Positions 18,626-28,388 of a stretch of DNA of 64,000 nucleotides are shown here, one piece after another. Position 1 is the first letter of the stretch, and each line of letters starts with the position of its first letter. The translations under genes and the position numbers were made by a program. The stretch lies in contig URVM01000006.1 in NCBI GenBank assembly GCA_900551325.1, positions 1 to 64,000 on the forward strand, in the 5' to 3' direction. The notes beneath the pieces are model-generated. The model made no database searches. It saw nothing but the letters and a program-made list of their open reading frames with translations, and had not been told where the DNA came from. The stretch comes from an uncultured Eubacteriales bacterium. GTDB lineage: Bacteria; Bacillota; Clostridia; Lachnospirales; Cellulosilyticaceae.

Positions 18626-18662
18626 AAAAGACGGTAAGCACCCCCCTAGCTTACCGTCTTTT
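18626..18662 (+). terminator. Terminator of the first S-layer-like gene
   Basis: A perfect 14-base stem AAAAGACGGTAAGC / GCTTACCGTCTTTT around a C-rich loop. Confidence 0.9.
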
Positions 18663-18670
18663 CTATATTT

Positions 18671-18740
18671 CCCTCTTCCAATTTTCCACTTTCCCCTGTT
18701 CCAACTTTCCCCTGTTCCAACTTTCTCCTTTCTAACTTTT
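18671..18740 (-). repeat. Short purine/pyrimidine tandem repeats
   Basis: The unit CCCTGTTCCAACTTTC recurs two to three times (on the minus strand GAAAGTTGGAACAGGGG). It is similar in sequence to the 38-base tandem units at 53243-53356, in opposite orientation. Confidence 0.6.
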
Positions 18741-18780
18741 TACTCTCCTTTACATTCCTGTTACGATTTTCGTCAAAATA

Positions 18781-18808
18781 TTGTATTAAAAAACTAAAGT
18801 ACTATAAT
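18781..18808 (+). promoter_or_regulatory. Promoter of the second S-layer-like gene
   Basis: TTGTAT (18781-18786), 16-base spacer, TATAAT (18803-18808), about 45 bases before the start codon at 18854. Confidence 0.6.
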
Positions 18809-18853
18809 AAAAGTAAATATGTGTACAAAATTATGTAATTAGGAGGAATAAAT

Positions 18854-20983
18854 ATGAGAATAAGAAATCAAAAGATGGCAACCTTACTACTTGTAGGCTG
18901 TATAAGCCTAAGCGGTATGCCTTTGCATACCTTTGCTCGTTCCACAAATAATTTTAATAAGACCATTTCAGTTGTCCAAGGTACAGCTATTACTGCTGAC
19001 AGTGGTCTGACCTTTGATATGACATTTAAAGCTGGAGAGTTAAAGGAAGGTACAGTTTATTTTATAGAAGGTAAAGACTTTGAATTTGATTATAGAGCCT
19101 ATAGAAACACTATAGAAGTTGATGGTGCCAAAGTAATTTATACAGATAATAATAAATTAAAAGTAGTTGTTTATAAGACATCTAAGGATGCCACTATTAG
19201 TATTCCTGTATATGGCACAGTAAAAGAGGGTAACCCTAGGTTAGTAGTAGATGGTACAGATTCCGTAGCTACATCTGGAGAGTACACACTTACAGCAAAT
19301 GGTACAGTAGAAAGATATGGACTTACTATTACAGGTGGAGAAGTTCCTAATATATCTACAATGGGAGATGGTAGCTTAGCAGATTTAATTATAGAAGAAA
19401 ATGCTGCCAAAACCCTTGTATCAGGAACAACTATCCGCTTAAAGTTACCTACTAATACTAATTTAGCATTTAGATTACCATCTACAGATAGTAAAGGTTA
19501 TGCTACATCTCTCCAAGTAGAAGGTGTAAGGGGACTAGCAGGGCAAAATATAAAGGTTAAAGCAGAGTACATAAGAGGAAATAAGCAAGAACTACTTCTT
19601 ACACTAGAAGGCATCTCACCAGGTTCAGTTAAAGGTGGTGTAAAGATTAAAGGGTTAGAGTGTGACCCAGCTGATAGGAACAAGCCAGTTACATATGGTG
19701 AAATACCTGTAACAATTCGTATGGATGAAGGAAAAACTACTACACTTACTATGGGTAAAGTAAGTAATGAAGGCCTGAACTTAAAAGTGACAAAGCCTAT
19801 TTCACTTATAGCAGGTAAAGAAAGTCAGAAAGCAGAAGTTACTTTAAGTGAAAATGTAGCAGGAAGTTTAAGTAGAAGACATGATGTAGAACTTGAAGTA
19901 AAAGGTGCAAACATTGTGCCAGGTACACTTCAAATAGTAGGAGCTAGCCCAGTAACTGTTAAAGAAAATATAGATCGAGGAACGAAAGAAGTCACAAGCT
20001 TTACAGTGGACACAAGAAAAATAGACCCAAGTGTGATTACAAAATTAACCTTCACTTTCGAAGTCTTTGCAGAAGCAGATGATTTAGGAGAGGTTACACT
20101 GGTTGCAGATGCTTATAAGTTTGAGGAGAAAGTTGTCCTAGGCCAAGTGAAGTTAGCCTATAACATTAAGATGAACCAGATTGCTCTTAAGACAGCCTTA
20201 AAAGACCAAATAGGTGGAAAGATGGAGATTATAGAAAGTGCGCCAGGCCTTTTTAAATCAGGGGACCAAATCATTATTAGTGTAGAAAGAGCAGGAGACG
20301 GAATCAACTTTACAGATGTTAAAGTTGAAGGTGAAGACATTAGACTGGGCAAAACACAAATAGAAGATGGCAAGATCATACTCAATGTTGAAAGAGGATC
20401 AGATGAACAAGCTATCATTAGACTTTCTGACTTTGAAATCACTGTAGATGGTTTAGTTGATGAAGGTACTTATGATGTAAATATTAGTGGAAGTGCTATT
20501 TCTAAAGATAAGTACAGCAAGCTTACCTTAAAGGATGTACTTAAAGTAGGATCTAAGCAAGCTGAGACAAGTAAGCCGGGGGAACTTCAAAGAGGGACAG
20601 CTTACTTTAAAGTAGGAGAGAGTACTTACACTGTAAATGAAAAAGAAAAAGTGATGGATGCAGCACCATACTTAGCACCATCAGGCCGTGTTATGGTACC
20701 GGTTAAATACGTATCCGATGCCTTTGGTATAGGTGAAGATAAACTCTACTTTGGCAAAGAAGAAGGTAGAACAGTTATCGTTGTAGAAGCAGGTAGCCGT
20801 ATCTTAAAACTTACAGATGGAAGTGACTTAGCCGAAATCAATGGTGTAGTTAAACCAATGGATGAAAAGGTAACCATTATAGGCGGTAGAACCTATGTAC
20901 CAGTAGGAGAAATGGCAAGAATGTTAGATATAGATGTAGAGTGGATAGGCTCAAGTAAAACAGCTATTTTCACTAATAAATAA
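18854..20983 (+). CDS. Second S-layer-like paralog with C-terminal copper-amine-oxidase N1 domain
   Basis: 709 residues, colinear with the protein at 16437: signal peptide to about residue 29, STNNFNKTISVVQGT, RGLAGQNIKVKAEY, GGVKIKGLECDP, GLVDEGTYDVNISGSAIS, and the terminal module RVMVPVKYVSDAFG / GGRTYVPVGEMARML. Unlike its two paralogs its codon usage is ordinary (ATA, AGG and CTA appear), so it is probably a minor or conditionally expressed surface protein. AGGAGG supports the start. It is flanked by its own promoter; no clear terminator follows. Confidence 0.85.
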   Translation: MRIRNQKMATLLLVGCISLSGMPLHTFARSTNNFNKTISVVQGTAITADSGLTFDMTFKAGELKEGTVYFIEGKDFEFDYRAYRNTIEVDGAKVIYTDNNKLKVVVYKTSKDATISIPVYGTVKEGNPRLVVDGTDSVATSGEYTLTANGTVERYGLTITGGEVPNISTMGDGSLADLIIEENAAKTLVSGTTIRLKLPTNTNLAFRLPSTDSKGYATSLQVEGVRGLAGQNIKVKAEYIRGNKQELLLTLEGISPGSVKGGVKIKGLECDPADRNKPVTYGEIPVTIRMDEGKTTTLTMGKVSNEGLNLKVTKPISLIAGKESQKAEVTLSENVAGSLSRRHDVELEVKGANIVPGTLQIVGASPVTVKENIDRGTKEVTSFTVDTRKIDPSVITKLTFTFEVFAEADDLGEVTLVADAYKFEEKVVLGQVKLAYNIKMNQIALKTALKDQIGGKMEIIESAPGLFKSGDQIIISVERAGDGINFTDVKVEGEDIRLGKTQIEDGKIILNVERGSDEQAIIRLSDFEITVDGLVDEGTYDVNISGSAISKDKYSKLTLKDVLKVGSKQAETSKPGELQRGTAYFKVGESTYTVNEKEKVMDAAPYLAPSGRVMVPVKYVSDAFGIGEDKLYFGKEEGRTVIVVEAGSRILKLTDGSDLAEINGVVKPMDEKVTIIGGRTYVPVGEMARMLDIDVEWIGSSKTAIFTNK

Positions 20984-21059
20984 GAAGAAAGCAATAAAGA
21001 TAATAGTAAATGGTATATTAATGTAATATTACTATATGATTAAGTTTTGACTAGAAGTA

Positions 21060-21088
21060 TTGAATGTTAACGTATACAGGAATATACT
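21060..21088 (+). promoter_or_regulatory. Promoter upstream of the 376-residue exported protein
   Basis: TTGAAT (21060-21065), 17-base spacer, TATACT (21083-21088). Confidence 0.6.
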
Positions 21089-21139
21089 TTAAGTATAAAA
21101 ATAGAAAAACTTAATGTTATACATAAGGAGGTATTTAAC

Positions 21140-22270
21140 ATGAATTTAAGAACTAAAAAAATCATGGCAGTACTCTTAGCAGGAACTCTTGGAACAGGGG
21201 CAATAGCAGTAAGTGCTGCAAACCTTACAAGAAAAGTAGAAATCAGATACAACAACATCGGGGTTCAAGTAGACGGACAAATGAAGCAACCAAATATGGA
21301 ACCATTCTTCTTAGGAGATTCGGTATACGTATCACTTCGTGACGCAGCTCAACTTATAGGCAGCAACGTAAACTGGAACGGTTCATCACAAACAGTAGAA
21401 ATCAACACAAGCACTATAGCAAATTCAGAACTTGAACAAGAACTAGCATCTAAAAATCATCAACTGGCTGTAGCTAACTCAGAAATCAAAAAGATGGAAG
21501 AGAAGATTGCTAAGTACGAAAAACAACTCGGTATCTCAGATGATAAAGATAAAGAAGAAGACAAAGATACAACTACATCAGAAGATTTAGACCTTAAAGG
21601 AACACTTAAAGTATTAGATAAATACTACAGCGATAAATATGATGTAGAATGGGACTTCCGCTTAACTGGGGACGAGAAGAAATTAACATTTGAAATGCGC
21701 TATGACAGCAAAAAGTACGGTAGCGATTTCAAAGCTATCTCAAAAACAAGCTTAGAAAAATTAGCTAAAGACATTATGAAAGAAATCCAAAGTGAATGTG
21801 GCAAGATTAAAGTAGTAGGTAAGGTTTATGATACTTATGAAAAAGAAACAAGAGCTGAGTTTGATATAACAGATAAAGGCGTATTTAGCTTTGAATACCT
21901 TCGTTCAGCTAACTTTGATGAAAAAGAGCTTAAAGACTTTGCTAAAATTCTAGAAGATAAATTTAAAGATTTCCCTTCTTTAAACTTAGGTGGAGCATTT
22001 GATGGAAGTTCTATTCATGTAAGAGAAATTAAGCTTGCAGAAGATAGTAAAAATCTTGAATTTAATATTTACACAGATTATGCAAATATGAGTATAGCTA
22101 AAAAAGCTTGGGATAATATGGATGCAACGGCTAAAAATCTTCTTAAAGAATATATGGAAGATATAACAGATATCATAGAAGATGAATTTGATACAGATGC
22201 AAAAGGCTATGTATATAATGAGAGCAAGGAAATTATCGCTAAATATGATGGGTATTTAAAATTAAACTAG
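21140..22270 (+). CDS. Exported protein with N-terminal copper-amine-oxidase N1 domain
   Basis: 376 residues. Signal peptide to about residue 26, then a short N1-type module (VEIRYNNIGVQVDGQ...FLGDSVYVSLRDAAQLIGSNVNWNGSSQTVEI, about 32-92), a coiled-coil segment at about 97-135 (ELEQELASKNHQLAVANSEI) and an acidic C-terminal alpha/beta region of 230 residues that I do not recognise. The order is reversed relative to the S-layer paralogs, where the N1 domain is C-terminal. AAGGAGG precedes the ATG. Lying inside the paralog array suggests a shared surface role (inference). Confidence 0.8.
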   Translation: MNLRTKKIMAVLLAGTLGTGAIAVSAANLTRKVEIRYNNIGVQVDGQMKQPNMEPFFLGDSVYVSLRDAAQLIGSNVNWNGSSQTVEINTSTIANSELEQELASKNHQLAVANSEIKKMEEKIAKYEKQLGISDDKDKEEDKDTTTSEDLDLKGTLKVLDKYYSDKYDVEWDFRLTGDEKKLTFEMRYDSKKYGSDFKAISKTSLEKLAKDIMKEIQSECGKIKVVGKVYDTYEKETRAEFDITDKGVFSFEYLRSANFDEKELKDFAKILEDKFKDFPSLNLGGAFDGSSIHVREIKLAEDSKNLEFNIYTDYANMSIAKKAWDNMDATAKNLLKEYMEDITDIIEDEFDTDAKGYVYNESKEIIAKYDGYLKLN

Positions 22271-22321
22271 AAGAGTACATTTTGAATTTGTTACAAGAAA
22301 ATTACAAATCTATCTAGTACA

Positions 22322-22350
22322 TTGACTTTAAAAATATACCGATATATAAT
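22322..22350 (+). promoter_or_regulatory. Strong promoter of the third S-layer-like gene
   Basis: TTGACT (22322-22327), 17-base spacer, TATAAT (22345-22350): the closest match to the sigma-A consensus in the window. The leader is about 55 bases. Confidence 0.75.
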
Positions 22351-22412
22351 TTAGTATGAAATGGAAAGTTATATAACAAAATAAATTATAATTTTGAAGG
22401 GGGACGTTAATA

Positions 22413-24587
22413 ATGAAATTACGTCAAAAATTAGCAGTAGTTTTAGCGTCAGCTATGGTTATCACAGCTGTACCAGTTACAACAATGGCTGCATCAACAA
22501 ACACATTCAACAAAACTTTATCAATCGTTGCTGATAAAGAAATTACAACAGGTCAAGAGTTATTCTTACAAGTTAAATATTCAGACAATGACAAAGCTAA
22601 CACAGATGAAGATGTATTCTTTGTAAATGCTACAGATTTCGAATTCACAGAAGCTTTATACAAAGAGCACAAATCAACAGTTGAAACAACAGCAACAGTT
22701 GAGTGGTTATCAAAATCTCAATTAAAAGTAACTGTAACAGATAAAACAAAAGTTGCATTAATTCCAATCGCAGGTACACCTAAAAAAGGTAACCCAGCAA
22801 TCACTGTAGATGGTGAAGATTCATTAGTAACATCAGGTAAATACTCACTTTCAGGTTCAGAAATCGTAACTGATAAATTATTAGTTGCTACAGCTGGCGA
22901 TGCTAAAAACATTTCTGTAGATGGATACGGCACACTTGCTGATATCACAATCGAAGAAACAGTTGCTAACTCTTTAAGTGGTAAAGAAGTAACTATTACA
23001 TTACCAAATAGCTCAGATCTTATCTTCAATGCTAAATATGGTAAAGCTGATGCAAAAGTAACAGTTGAAGGTAAAAGAGGTCTTGCTGGTGAAGCTACAG
23101 AAGCTACAGCTTACTACTATAAAGATGCAAAAGGCAATGTAGATGAGAAAAAACTTGTTGTTAAGTTTGATGAAATGTCAACAAATACAAGAGGTTCAAT
23201 GGTAATCAAAGGTATCGAAGTTCAATCTGAAAACAAAAAAGGTGATGTAGATACTGGAGAAGTTAAAGTAACAGTTAAAGCTGACAAAATGGCAGATACA
23301 AAATTAGTTGTTGCGAACGTAACAGATTATGGTGTATCTTTCAAAGTTGATGAAGTAGAAAAATTAGTTTCTGGTAAAGATTCAAAAGAAATCGAACTTG
23401 CAATTAAAGAAAATGCTGTAGATAGTTTAGATTCTAAGAAAGACATCTACTTCACAATTGAAGAAGGTTACTTCGATGTTGAAAGTAAAGAAGCATTTGA
23501 CAAAGCAAATGAAGAAAAAGGTCTTACAATTAACGAAGATTTAGATGAAATTACACTTGATTTAGGTTATGTTAATAGTAAAAAAGAAGCTATCTTTACA
23601 CCAGATAAAATCAATGAATTTAAATTCAAAGTAAACGTTGCTACAAAAGCTTCTCAAGAAGGTCCAGTAGTAGTTGTTGCTTCAAGCAAAAACTTTGAAG
23701 AAGATATGAAAGTAGAAGTTGCTACAGTAGAAGCTGCTGTTAAAGTTGAAACAGAAGCTATCACAGTAAAAGCTGGTCTTAAAGATCAAGTTGGTGGTAA
23801 AATTGTAATCACAGAAACAGATGCAGAAAGACTTGAGAAAAACAAAGAAATCCGTATCAACTGTGCAGAAGCTAAATACGGTTTCTATGTAAAAGATGCT
23901 AAAGTTGAAGTAACTGGTGGAGACATCGAAGTTAAATCAGACGTTAAAGATGGTGAAATCATCATCACAGTTAAGAGAACATCTGATGAAGCTTCTGAAA
24001 TCACAGTAAGTGATATCGAAATCACAACAGATAGAACTGTACCAGAAGGAACATTTGATTTCCAAGTTGGTGGTAATGCTATCTCTAAATTAAATAACAA
24101 AGCTAACGATGATAAAAAACAATATGAAGACGTTATCGAATTAGCTGAGTTCGTTAAAGTTGGTACAAAAAATACAGAAGATCTTCCAAATGCTGCTGCA
24201 GCTAAAGAGATCGTATTAACAATTGGTGCTACAGCTTACACAGTAAACGGTGAAGCTAAAACTGCTGATGCTGCTGCATTCATCGATGCTAACAACAGAA
24301 CTATGGTTCCAGTTAAATTCGTAGCAGAAGAATTCGGTAAAATTGACTTCAACACAATCAACGGTGTTGGTACAGTAACAGTATTCAAAGATGGTGCTGT
24401 TCTTCAATTCCAAAACGGATCAAATATCATGAACAAAAATGGTATTGCAATTCCTATGGATGCAAAAGTTGTAATCAAAGATGGTAGAACATACGTGCCA
24501 TTCAAATATGTTGCAGATGGTCTTGGAATCAACTACACATTTGATGCAGCTACAAAATCAATCACATTCACAAACCAAGCTAAATAA
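22413..24587 (+). CDS. Third S-layer-like paralog with C-terminal copper-amine-oxidase N1 domain
   Basis: 724 residues. The first bases are nearly identical to those of the gene at 16437 (signal MKLRQKLAVVLASAMV), and the body is colinear: GNPAITVDGEDSLVTSGKYS, RGLAGEATEA, GEVKVTVKADKMADTKLVV, VKAGLKDQVGGKIVITETDA, DRTVPEGTFDFQVGGNAISK. The C-terminal N1 module has RTMVPVKFVAEEFG and GRTYVPFKYVADGLGINY. Codon usage is as restricted as in the first paralog. With the strong promoter it is an alternative or co-major S-layer subunit (inference). GGGGGA supports the start. Confidence 0.85.
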   Translation: MKLRQKLAVVLASAMVITAVPVTTMAASTNTFNKTLSIVADKEITTGQELFLQVKYSDNDKANTDEDVFFVNATDFEFTEALYKEHKSTVETTATVEWLSKSQLKVTVTDKTKVALIPIAGTPKKGNPAITVDGEDSLVTSGKYSLSGSEIVTDKLLVATAGDAKNISVDGYGTLADITIEETVANSLSGKEVTITLPNSSDLIFNAKYGKADAKVTVEGKRGLAGEATEATAYYYKDAKGNVDEKKLVVKFDEMSTNTRGSMVIKGIEVQSENKKGDVDTGEVKVTVKADKMADTKLVVANVTDYGVSFKVDEVEKLVSGKDSKEIELAIKENAVDSLDSKKDIYFTIEEGYFDVESKEAFDKANEEKGLTINEDLDEITLDLGYVNSKKEAIFTPDKINEFKFKVNVATKASQEGPVVVVASSKNFEEDMKVEVATVEAAVKVETEAITVKAGLKDQVGGKIVITETDAERLEKNKEIRINCAEAKYGFYVKDAKVEVTGGDIEVKSDVKDGEIIITVKRTSDEASEITVSDIEITTDRTVPEGTFDFQVGGNAISKLNNKANDDKKQYEDVIELAEFVKVGTKNTEDLPNAAAAKEIVLTIGATAYTVNGEAKTADAAAFIDANNRTMVPVKFVAEEFGKIDFNTINGVGTVTVFKDGAVLQFQNGSNIMNKNGIAIPMDAKVVIKDGRTYVPFKYVADGLGINYTFDAATKSITFTNQAK

Positions 24588-24600
24588 TTTGTGATAAAAT

Positions 24601-24632
24601 AAAAAAGTAACTCCTTAGGGGGTTGCTTTTTT
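24601..24632 (+). terminator. Terminator of the third S-layer-like gene
   Basis: Stem AAAAAAGTAACTCC with GGGGTTGCTTTTTT (two G-T pairs), short loop, T run. Confidence 0.85.
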
Positions 24633-24666
24633 GCGATTAAAGGTGCTTATTTCTATAGGTATATGC

Positions 24667-24672
24667 TATAAT
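24667..24672 (+). promoter_or_regulatory. Extended -10 promoter of the Wzy/WaaL-like gene
   Basis: TATAAT preceded by TGC, an extended -10; the -35 region 17 bases upstream (TGCTTA) is weak. About 40 bases before the start at 24711. Confidence 0.55.
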
Positions 24673-24710
24673 ACAAGTTATGAAATCATATAGAAATAAG
24701 AGGTGAGTAA

Positions 24711-26615
24711 ATGGTAGAGCGAGAAAAAGAAGTTCAAACGAAATATACGTTCAATTTTAGGTGGCTTGTATTTATACCTATTGTACTACTTTTAGGTGTG
24801 GTACCACTTATTGTAAGATTAGTTAAAACATCTATTCCAGCTGAATATATACTCTATATAACGGGTAATAATATTGATTTCTTTACCCAATTTAAGGCAC
24901 AGGCCATATTAGGTATTATTGTGATAATGGGGATTATTATCTTTCTAGTAGGTAAAAAGGCAGACTTAAAGCTCGATAAAATATCTTATATTTACTATGG
25001 AATGTCTGCAATCTTTATAGTTATGACTCTTTTATCAGGTTTTTTATCTTCATATAAGGAAGTAACTATGTGGGGATTACCAAACCATGCAGAAGGTATG
25101 GTTATACTTATTTGTTATATTATCATGATGCTATACACTTACTATTGTGTGAAGGAAAAGAAAGATTATAAGTTTATTTTTATACCACTTGGATTTTTAG
25201 TAGTATGTCTTACTATTATTGGATATTTCCAGTACATAGGTAAAGACTTATTTATGACTGAGTTAGGAAGCAAACTCATTGTACCTGACCATTATGCAGA
25301 AGATCGTGGTATGCTGAAAGGTTTATATGAGAGTCACAATATATATGGAACTTTATTCCACTATAACTATATGGGTAGCTTTGCAGCTATGATGGTACCT
25401 TTATTTATTACTTTAACTTGTTTTATTAAAGGATATAAAAGCAAATTAGCCTTTGGTATTTTAAGTTTATGTAGTTTGTTTTTGCTTTTTGGAAGTACAT
25501 CAAGAGCAGGTCTTATAGGATTTGCATGTAGTATTGTAGTGTTTATTATTATCTTTGGAAGAAGCTTCTTAAGGTACTGGAAAGGTGTAGCTATAGCTTT
25601 AGTCATTGGTATAGTAAGTATTATAGGATTAGATATGGCAACTAGTGGGAAGATATTCTCAAGAATACCAACTTTAATTGCTGATATGAAAGGGATCTTT
25701 CAACCAGTAGATGAGAGCTTTGATTATAAGGCAAACTTACCTATCCAAGGAATAAGTCAAAAAGATGGTAAATTAACAATTCAAATGAAAGATAAAGCCT
25801 TAACAGTCAGTATGACTGAAGAAGGTCCAATGTTTACAGATGAAACAGGTACACAAGTAGTCTATATTTACTTGGATTTAGGACAAGGAGCTAGATATTT
25901 TACTCAAGAACCTAAATTCGAAGATTATGTTTTCCATGTAAAAGATATAGAAGGTAAACAGTATTTATTACTGGCTTATAAAGATACAAAGGTAGTTACA
26001 CTTGGAATGGATGATGCAGGTATTCAACTTGTAGATGACTATACGTATGAACCAAAAGAGTTTGTAGAACCACCAGCTATTGGGTTTAAAGGTAAAGAAA
26101 GAATGGGTTCAGCGAGGGGGTATATTTGGTCTAGAAGTTTACCGCTATTAAAAGATACCTTATTTATAGGGGTAGGACCAGATGCCTTTGCATTTGAATT
26201 CCCTCAAGATGATATACTAGGTAAATGGTATGCTTACGATACACCCAATATGATAGTGGATAAACCACATAACTTATACTTACAAATTGCTATTAATGAA
26301 GGTGTTATTGCACTTATAGCCTTCTTAGTACTAGTAGGTACTTATGTTGTACAAGGTATCAGATTATATGGACTCAAGAAGGGGTACAGTACTTTAGAGA
26401 TTATAGGTTGTGCAGTATTACTAGCTATAATAGGTTATTTAGGAGCAGGTATCTTCAATGACTCTGTAGTACCTGTAGCACCTATATTTTGGATTTTACT
26501 AGGAACAGGTATGGCAACTAACTTTATGGTTGCAAAAGAAAGAGTAGCAGTAAGAGGTAAAGTACCACATGCTACTATAAGTATGAAAACTAAGAAGCAT
26601 ATAAAGCAATCATAA
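24711..26615 (+). CDS. O-antigen ligase / polymerase family membrane protein
   Basis: 634 residues with about eleven membrane helices in two blocks. The Wzy_C signature region GSTSRAGLIGFACSIVVF is near residue 265. A large outside loop (about 325-455, beta-rich) precedes PNMIVDKPHNLYLQIAINEG, whose histidine is typical of this family. Such proteins join polysaccharide chains to each other or to a carrier (Wzy or WaaL type). In a Gram-positive a polymerase or wall/S-layer glycan ligase is plausible. The big extracytoplasmic insert is longer than usual. GAGGTGA precedes the ATG. First gene of the polysaccharide locus. Confidence 0.85.
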   Translation: MVEREKEVQTKYTFNFRWLVFIPIVLLLGVVPLIVRLVKTSIPAEYILYITGNNIDFFTQFKAQAILGIIVIMGIIIFLVGKKADLKLDKISYIYYGMSAIFIVMTLLSGFLSSYKEVTMWGLPNHAEGMVILICYIIMMLYTYYCVKEKKDYKFIFIPLGFLVVCLTIIGYFQYIGKDLFMTELGSKLIVPDHYAEDRGMLKGLYESHNIYGTLFHYNYMGSFAAMMVPLFITLTCFIKGYKSKLAFGILSLCSLFLLFGSTSRAGLIGFACSIVVFIIIFGRSFLRYWKGVAIALVIGIVSIIGLDMATSGKIFSRIPTLIADMKGIFQPVDESFDYKANLPIQGISQKDGKLTIQMKDKALTVSMTEEGPMFTDETGTQVVYIYLDLGQGARYFTQEPKFEDYVFHVKDIEGKQYLLLAYKDTKVVTLGMDDAGIQLVDDYTYEPKEFVEPPAIGFKGKERMGSARGYIWSRSLPLLKDTLFIGVGPDAFAFEFPQDDILGKWYAYDTPNMIVDKPHNLYLQIAINEGVIALIAFLVLVGTYVVQGIRLYGLKKGYSTLEIIGCAVLLAIIGYLGAGIFNDSVVPVAPIFWILLGTGMATNFMVAKERVAVRGKVPHATISMKTKKHIKQS

Positions 26616-26690
26616 TGTGAAGAATATAGTTGCTCAAATAAGATTTAATAGTAGTGAAATAGTAATTAAATAAAAGTGAAAATAGTAATT

Positions 26691-26739
26691 AAAAAGGAGA
26701 TTAAGTAGGCGTGATGATGCCATACTTAATCTCCTTTTT
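26691..26739. terminator. Bidirectional terminator between convergent genes
   Basis: A perfect 17-base stem (26691-26707 with 26723-26739) with A5 on one side and T5 on the other. It serves both the gene ending at 26615 and the one ending at 26749. Confidence 0.9.
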
Positions 26740-26748
26740 CCTATTAAA

Positions 26749-28146
26749 TTAATAAGCATTTTTATTTACAAAACCTTTAAATATAGTAAGTAAAATAATC
26801 TTAAGATCAAAACTAAAAGTCCAATTTTCTATATAATAGAGATCATGTTCAATACGACCTTCTATAGAGGTATCTCCTCTAAAACCATTGATTTGTGCCC
26901 AGCCTGTGATGCCAGGACGAACTTGGTGCTTAATCATATAACGCGGGATGGTTTCCTTAAATTGATCTACAAAGAAAGGCCTTTCGGGTCTAGGACCTAC
27001 AACAGACATATCTCCTTTAAGTACGTTGAAAAACTGTGGGAGTTCATCAATACTAGTCTTACGCATAAAGCTTCCCCACTTAGTCTTACGAGGATCATTT
27101 GGTGTAGTCCATTTATCTTTTTCTTCTTCCTCTGTTTGAACACGCATGGAGCGGAATTTATACATATTGAAGTTATTACGATTAAGTCCTACACGTTCTT
27201 GTTTATAGATAATAGGTCCTGGAGAAGTAAGCTTGGTCATAATAGCTGCAAAGATAAGAACAGGACTTGTAAGGATAATAGCTACTAAAGCAAAGGCAAT
27301 ATCAAAGCTACGCTTTACAAGGCTTTTAAAGATATTATCTAAAGGTACATGACGTATATCAATAACAGGGAGTCCGTCTAAGTCATCCATATAAGGCTTA
27401 GCAGGTATGTATTTGTGGTAATAAGGAATAATCTGAGTTTTGACACCTGCTTTTTCACAAAGTTGAAGGATATGAGCCAGTTCTGTAAGGTCTGAGCCGG
27501 ATACACCGATGATGACAATATCTATTGCTTTATTAGTAAGAATTTCTTCTAAATGAGGGACTTGTCCAATGACTTGATGGCCCTTAAATTTTTTTATACA
27601 TTGCCCAGTGGATGTAATAATACCAGCAATATTATAACCCCAATGAGGGTTCTTTTTAACCTTATCTAAGAAAAGAGCACTACTATCTGTAGCACCGATG
27701 ACGAGACAATGTTTTAAGTTATAGCCTAAGCGGCGATACTTCTTAAGTACAAGACGAATAGCTATACGAGCACTAATAGTAAGGAGAATGTTAAGGACAA
27801 CGAAAATGATTAAAGTAAGACGAGAAAAGTCTATAACTTTAAAAGTGAACAATCCTACCATTAAGACAACACCTGCTAAAATATTAGTTTTTACAATAGC
27901 TGAAACTTCTATATGGAAAGGTTTTGTACGTCTTGCACTATATATATCAAACATATTATAGAGGATCAAATATACAGGTACAGTTAAGATAATAGGTTTT
28001 AAAGATGTAGTTAAAGAGAGGGATATAGTTCCGTTATCTAGTAAATAGAAACGGATACAGTATGCTAGTATATATGAAATAATGATAAGTAAGAGGTCTA
28101 GCAAGACTTGTAGACGATTTAAATATCGTTGATTTTCTCGAATCAT
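26749..28146 (-). CDS. Undecaprenyl-phosphate sugar-1-phosphate transferase (WcaJ-like)
   Basis: Starts lipid-linked glycan synthesis by moving a hexose-1-phosphate from a UDP-sugar to undecaprenyl phosphate. 465 residues: four to five N-terminal helices, a cytoplasmic nucleotide-fold domain (CLVIGATDSSALFLDKVKKN, about 145-250), a further helix at about 278-300, and the catalytic C-terminal domain with GPIIYKQERVGLN, FNMYKFRSMR, KTSIDELPQFFNVLKGDMS and VGPRPERP. Architecture matches the glucose-phosphate transferase subgroup; the exact sugar is inferred. It is transcribed against the rest of the locus from its own promoter. Confidence 0.93.
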   Translation of the reverse strand: MIRENQRYLNRLQVLLDLLLIIISYILAYCIRFYLLDNGTISLSLTTSLKPIILTVPVYLILYNMFDIYSARRTKPFHIEVSAIVKTNILAGVVLMVGLFTFKVIDFSRLTLIIFVVLNILLTISARIAIRLVLKKYRRLGYNLKHCLVIGATDSSALFLDKVKKNPHWGYNIAGIITSTGQCIKKFKGHQVIGQVPHLEEILTNKAIDIVIIGVSGSDLTELAHILQLCEKAGVKTQIIPYYHKYIPAKPYMDDLDGLPVIDIRHVPLDNIFKSLVKRSFDIAFALVAIILTSPVLIFAAIMTKLTSPGPIIYKQERVGLNRNNFNMYKFRSMRVQTEEEEKDKWTTPNDPRKTKWGSFMRKTSIDELPQFFNVLKGDMSVVGPRPERPFFVDQFKETIPRYMIKHQVRPGITGWAQINGFRGDTSIEGRIEHDLYYIENWTFSFDLKIILLTIFKGFVNKNAY

Positions 28147-28180
28147 AATATGCTCCTTTTAAAATAAAATAACTGTATTA

Positions 28181-28209
28181 ATTATACTATATTATTGAAG
28201 AAAGAACAA
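28181..28209 (-). promoter_or_regulatory. Promoter of the sugar-phosphate transferase gene
   Basis: On the minus strand TTGTTC (28204-28209), 17-base spacer, TATAAT (28181-28186). Confidence 0.6.
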
Positions 28210-28279
28210 AAGATGACAAAGAATATTAGGGGTGTTACTAAAATGTAATATATGACAACTGATAAATCGGCAAAAGTCA

Positions 28280-28308
28280 TTAAATTTAACCACTATCTAT
28301 GCTATAAT
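28280..28308 (+). promoter_or_regulatory. Promoter of the rfbAB polysaccharide operon
   Basis: TTAAAT (28280-28285), 17-base spacer ending in TGC, TATAAT (28303-28308): an extended -10 promoter about 75 bases before rfbA. It is divergent from the promoter of the gene at 26749. Confidence 0.6.
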
Positions 28309-28388
28309 TAGAATATTGTAATAGCATAAATTAGACTTTATAAGGTAAGCAAACAGATAAATACAGATATATAGAAAAGGAGAAAAAT

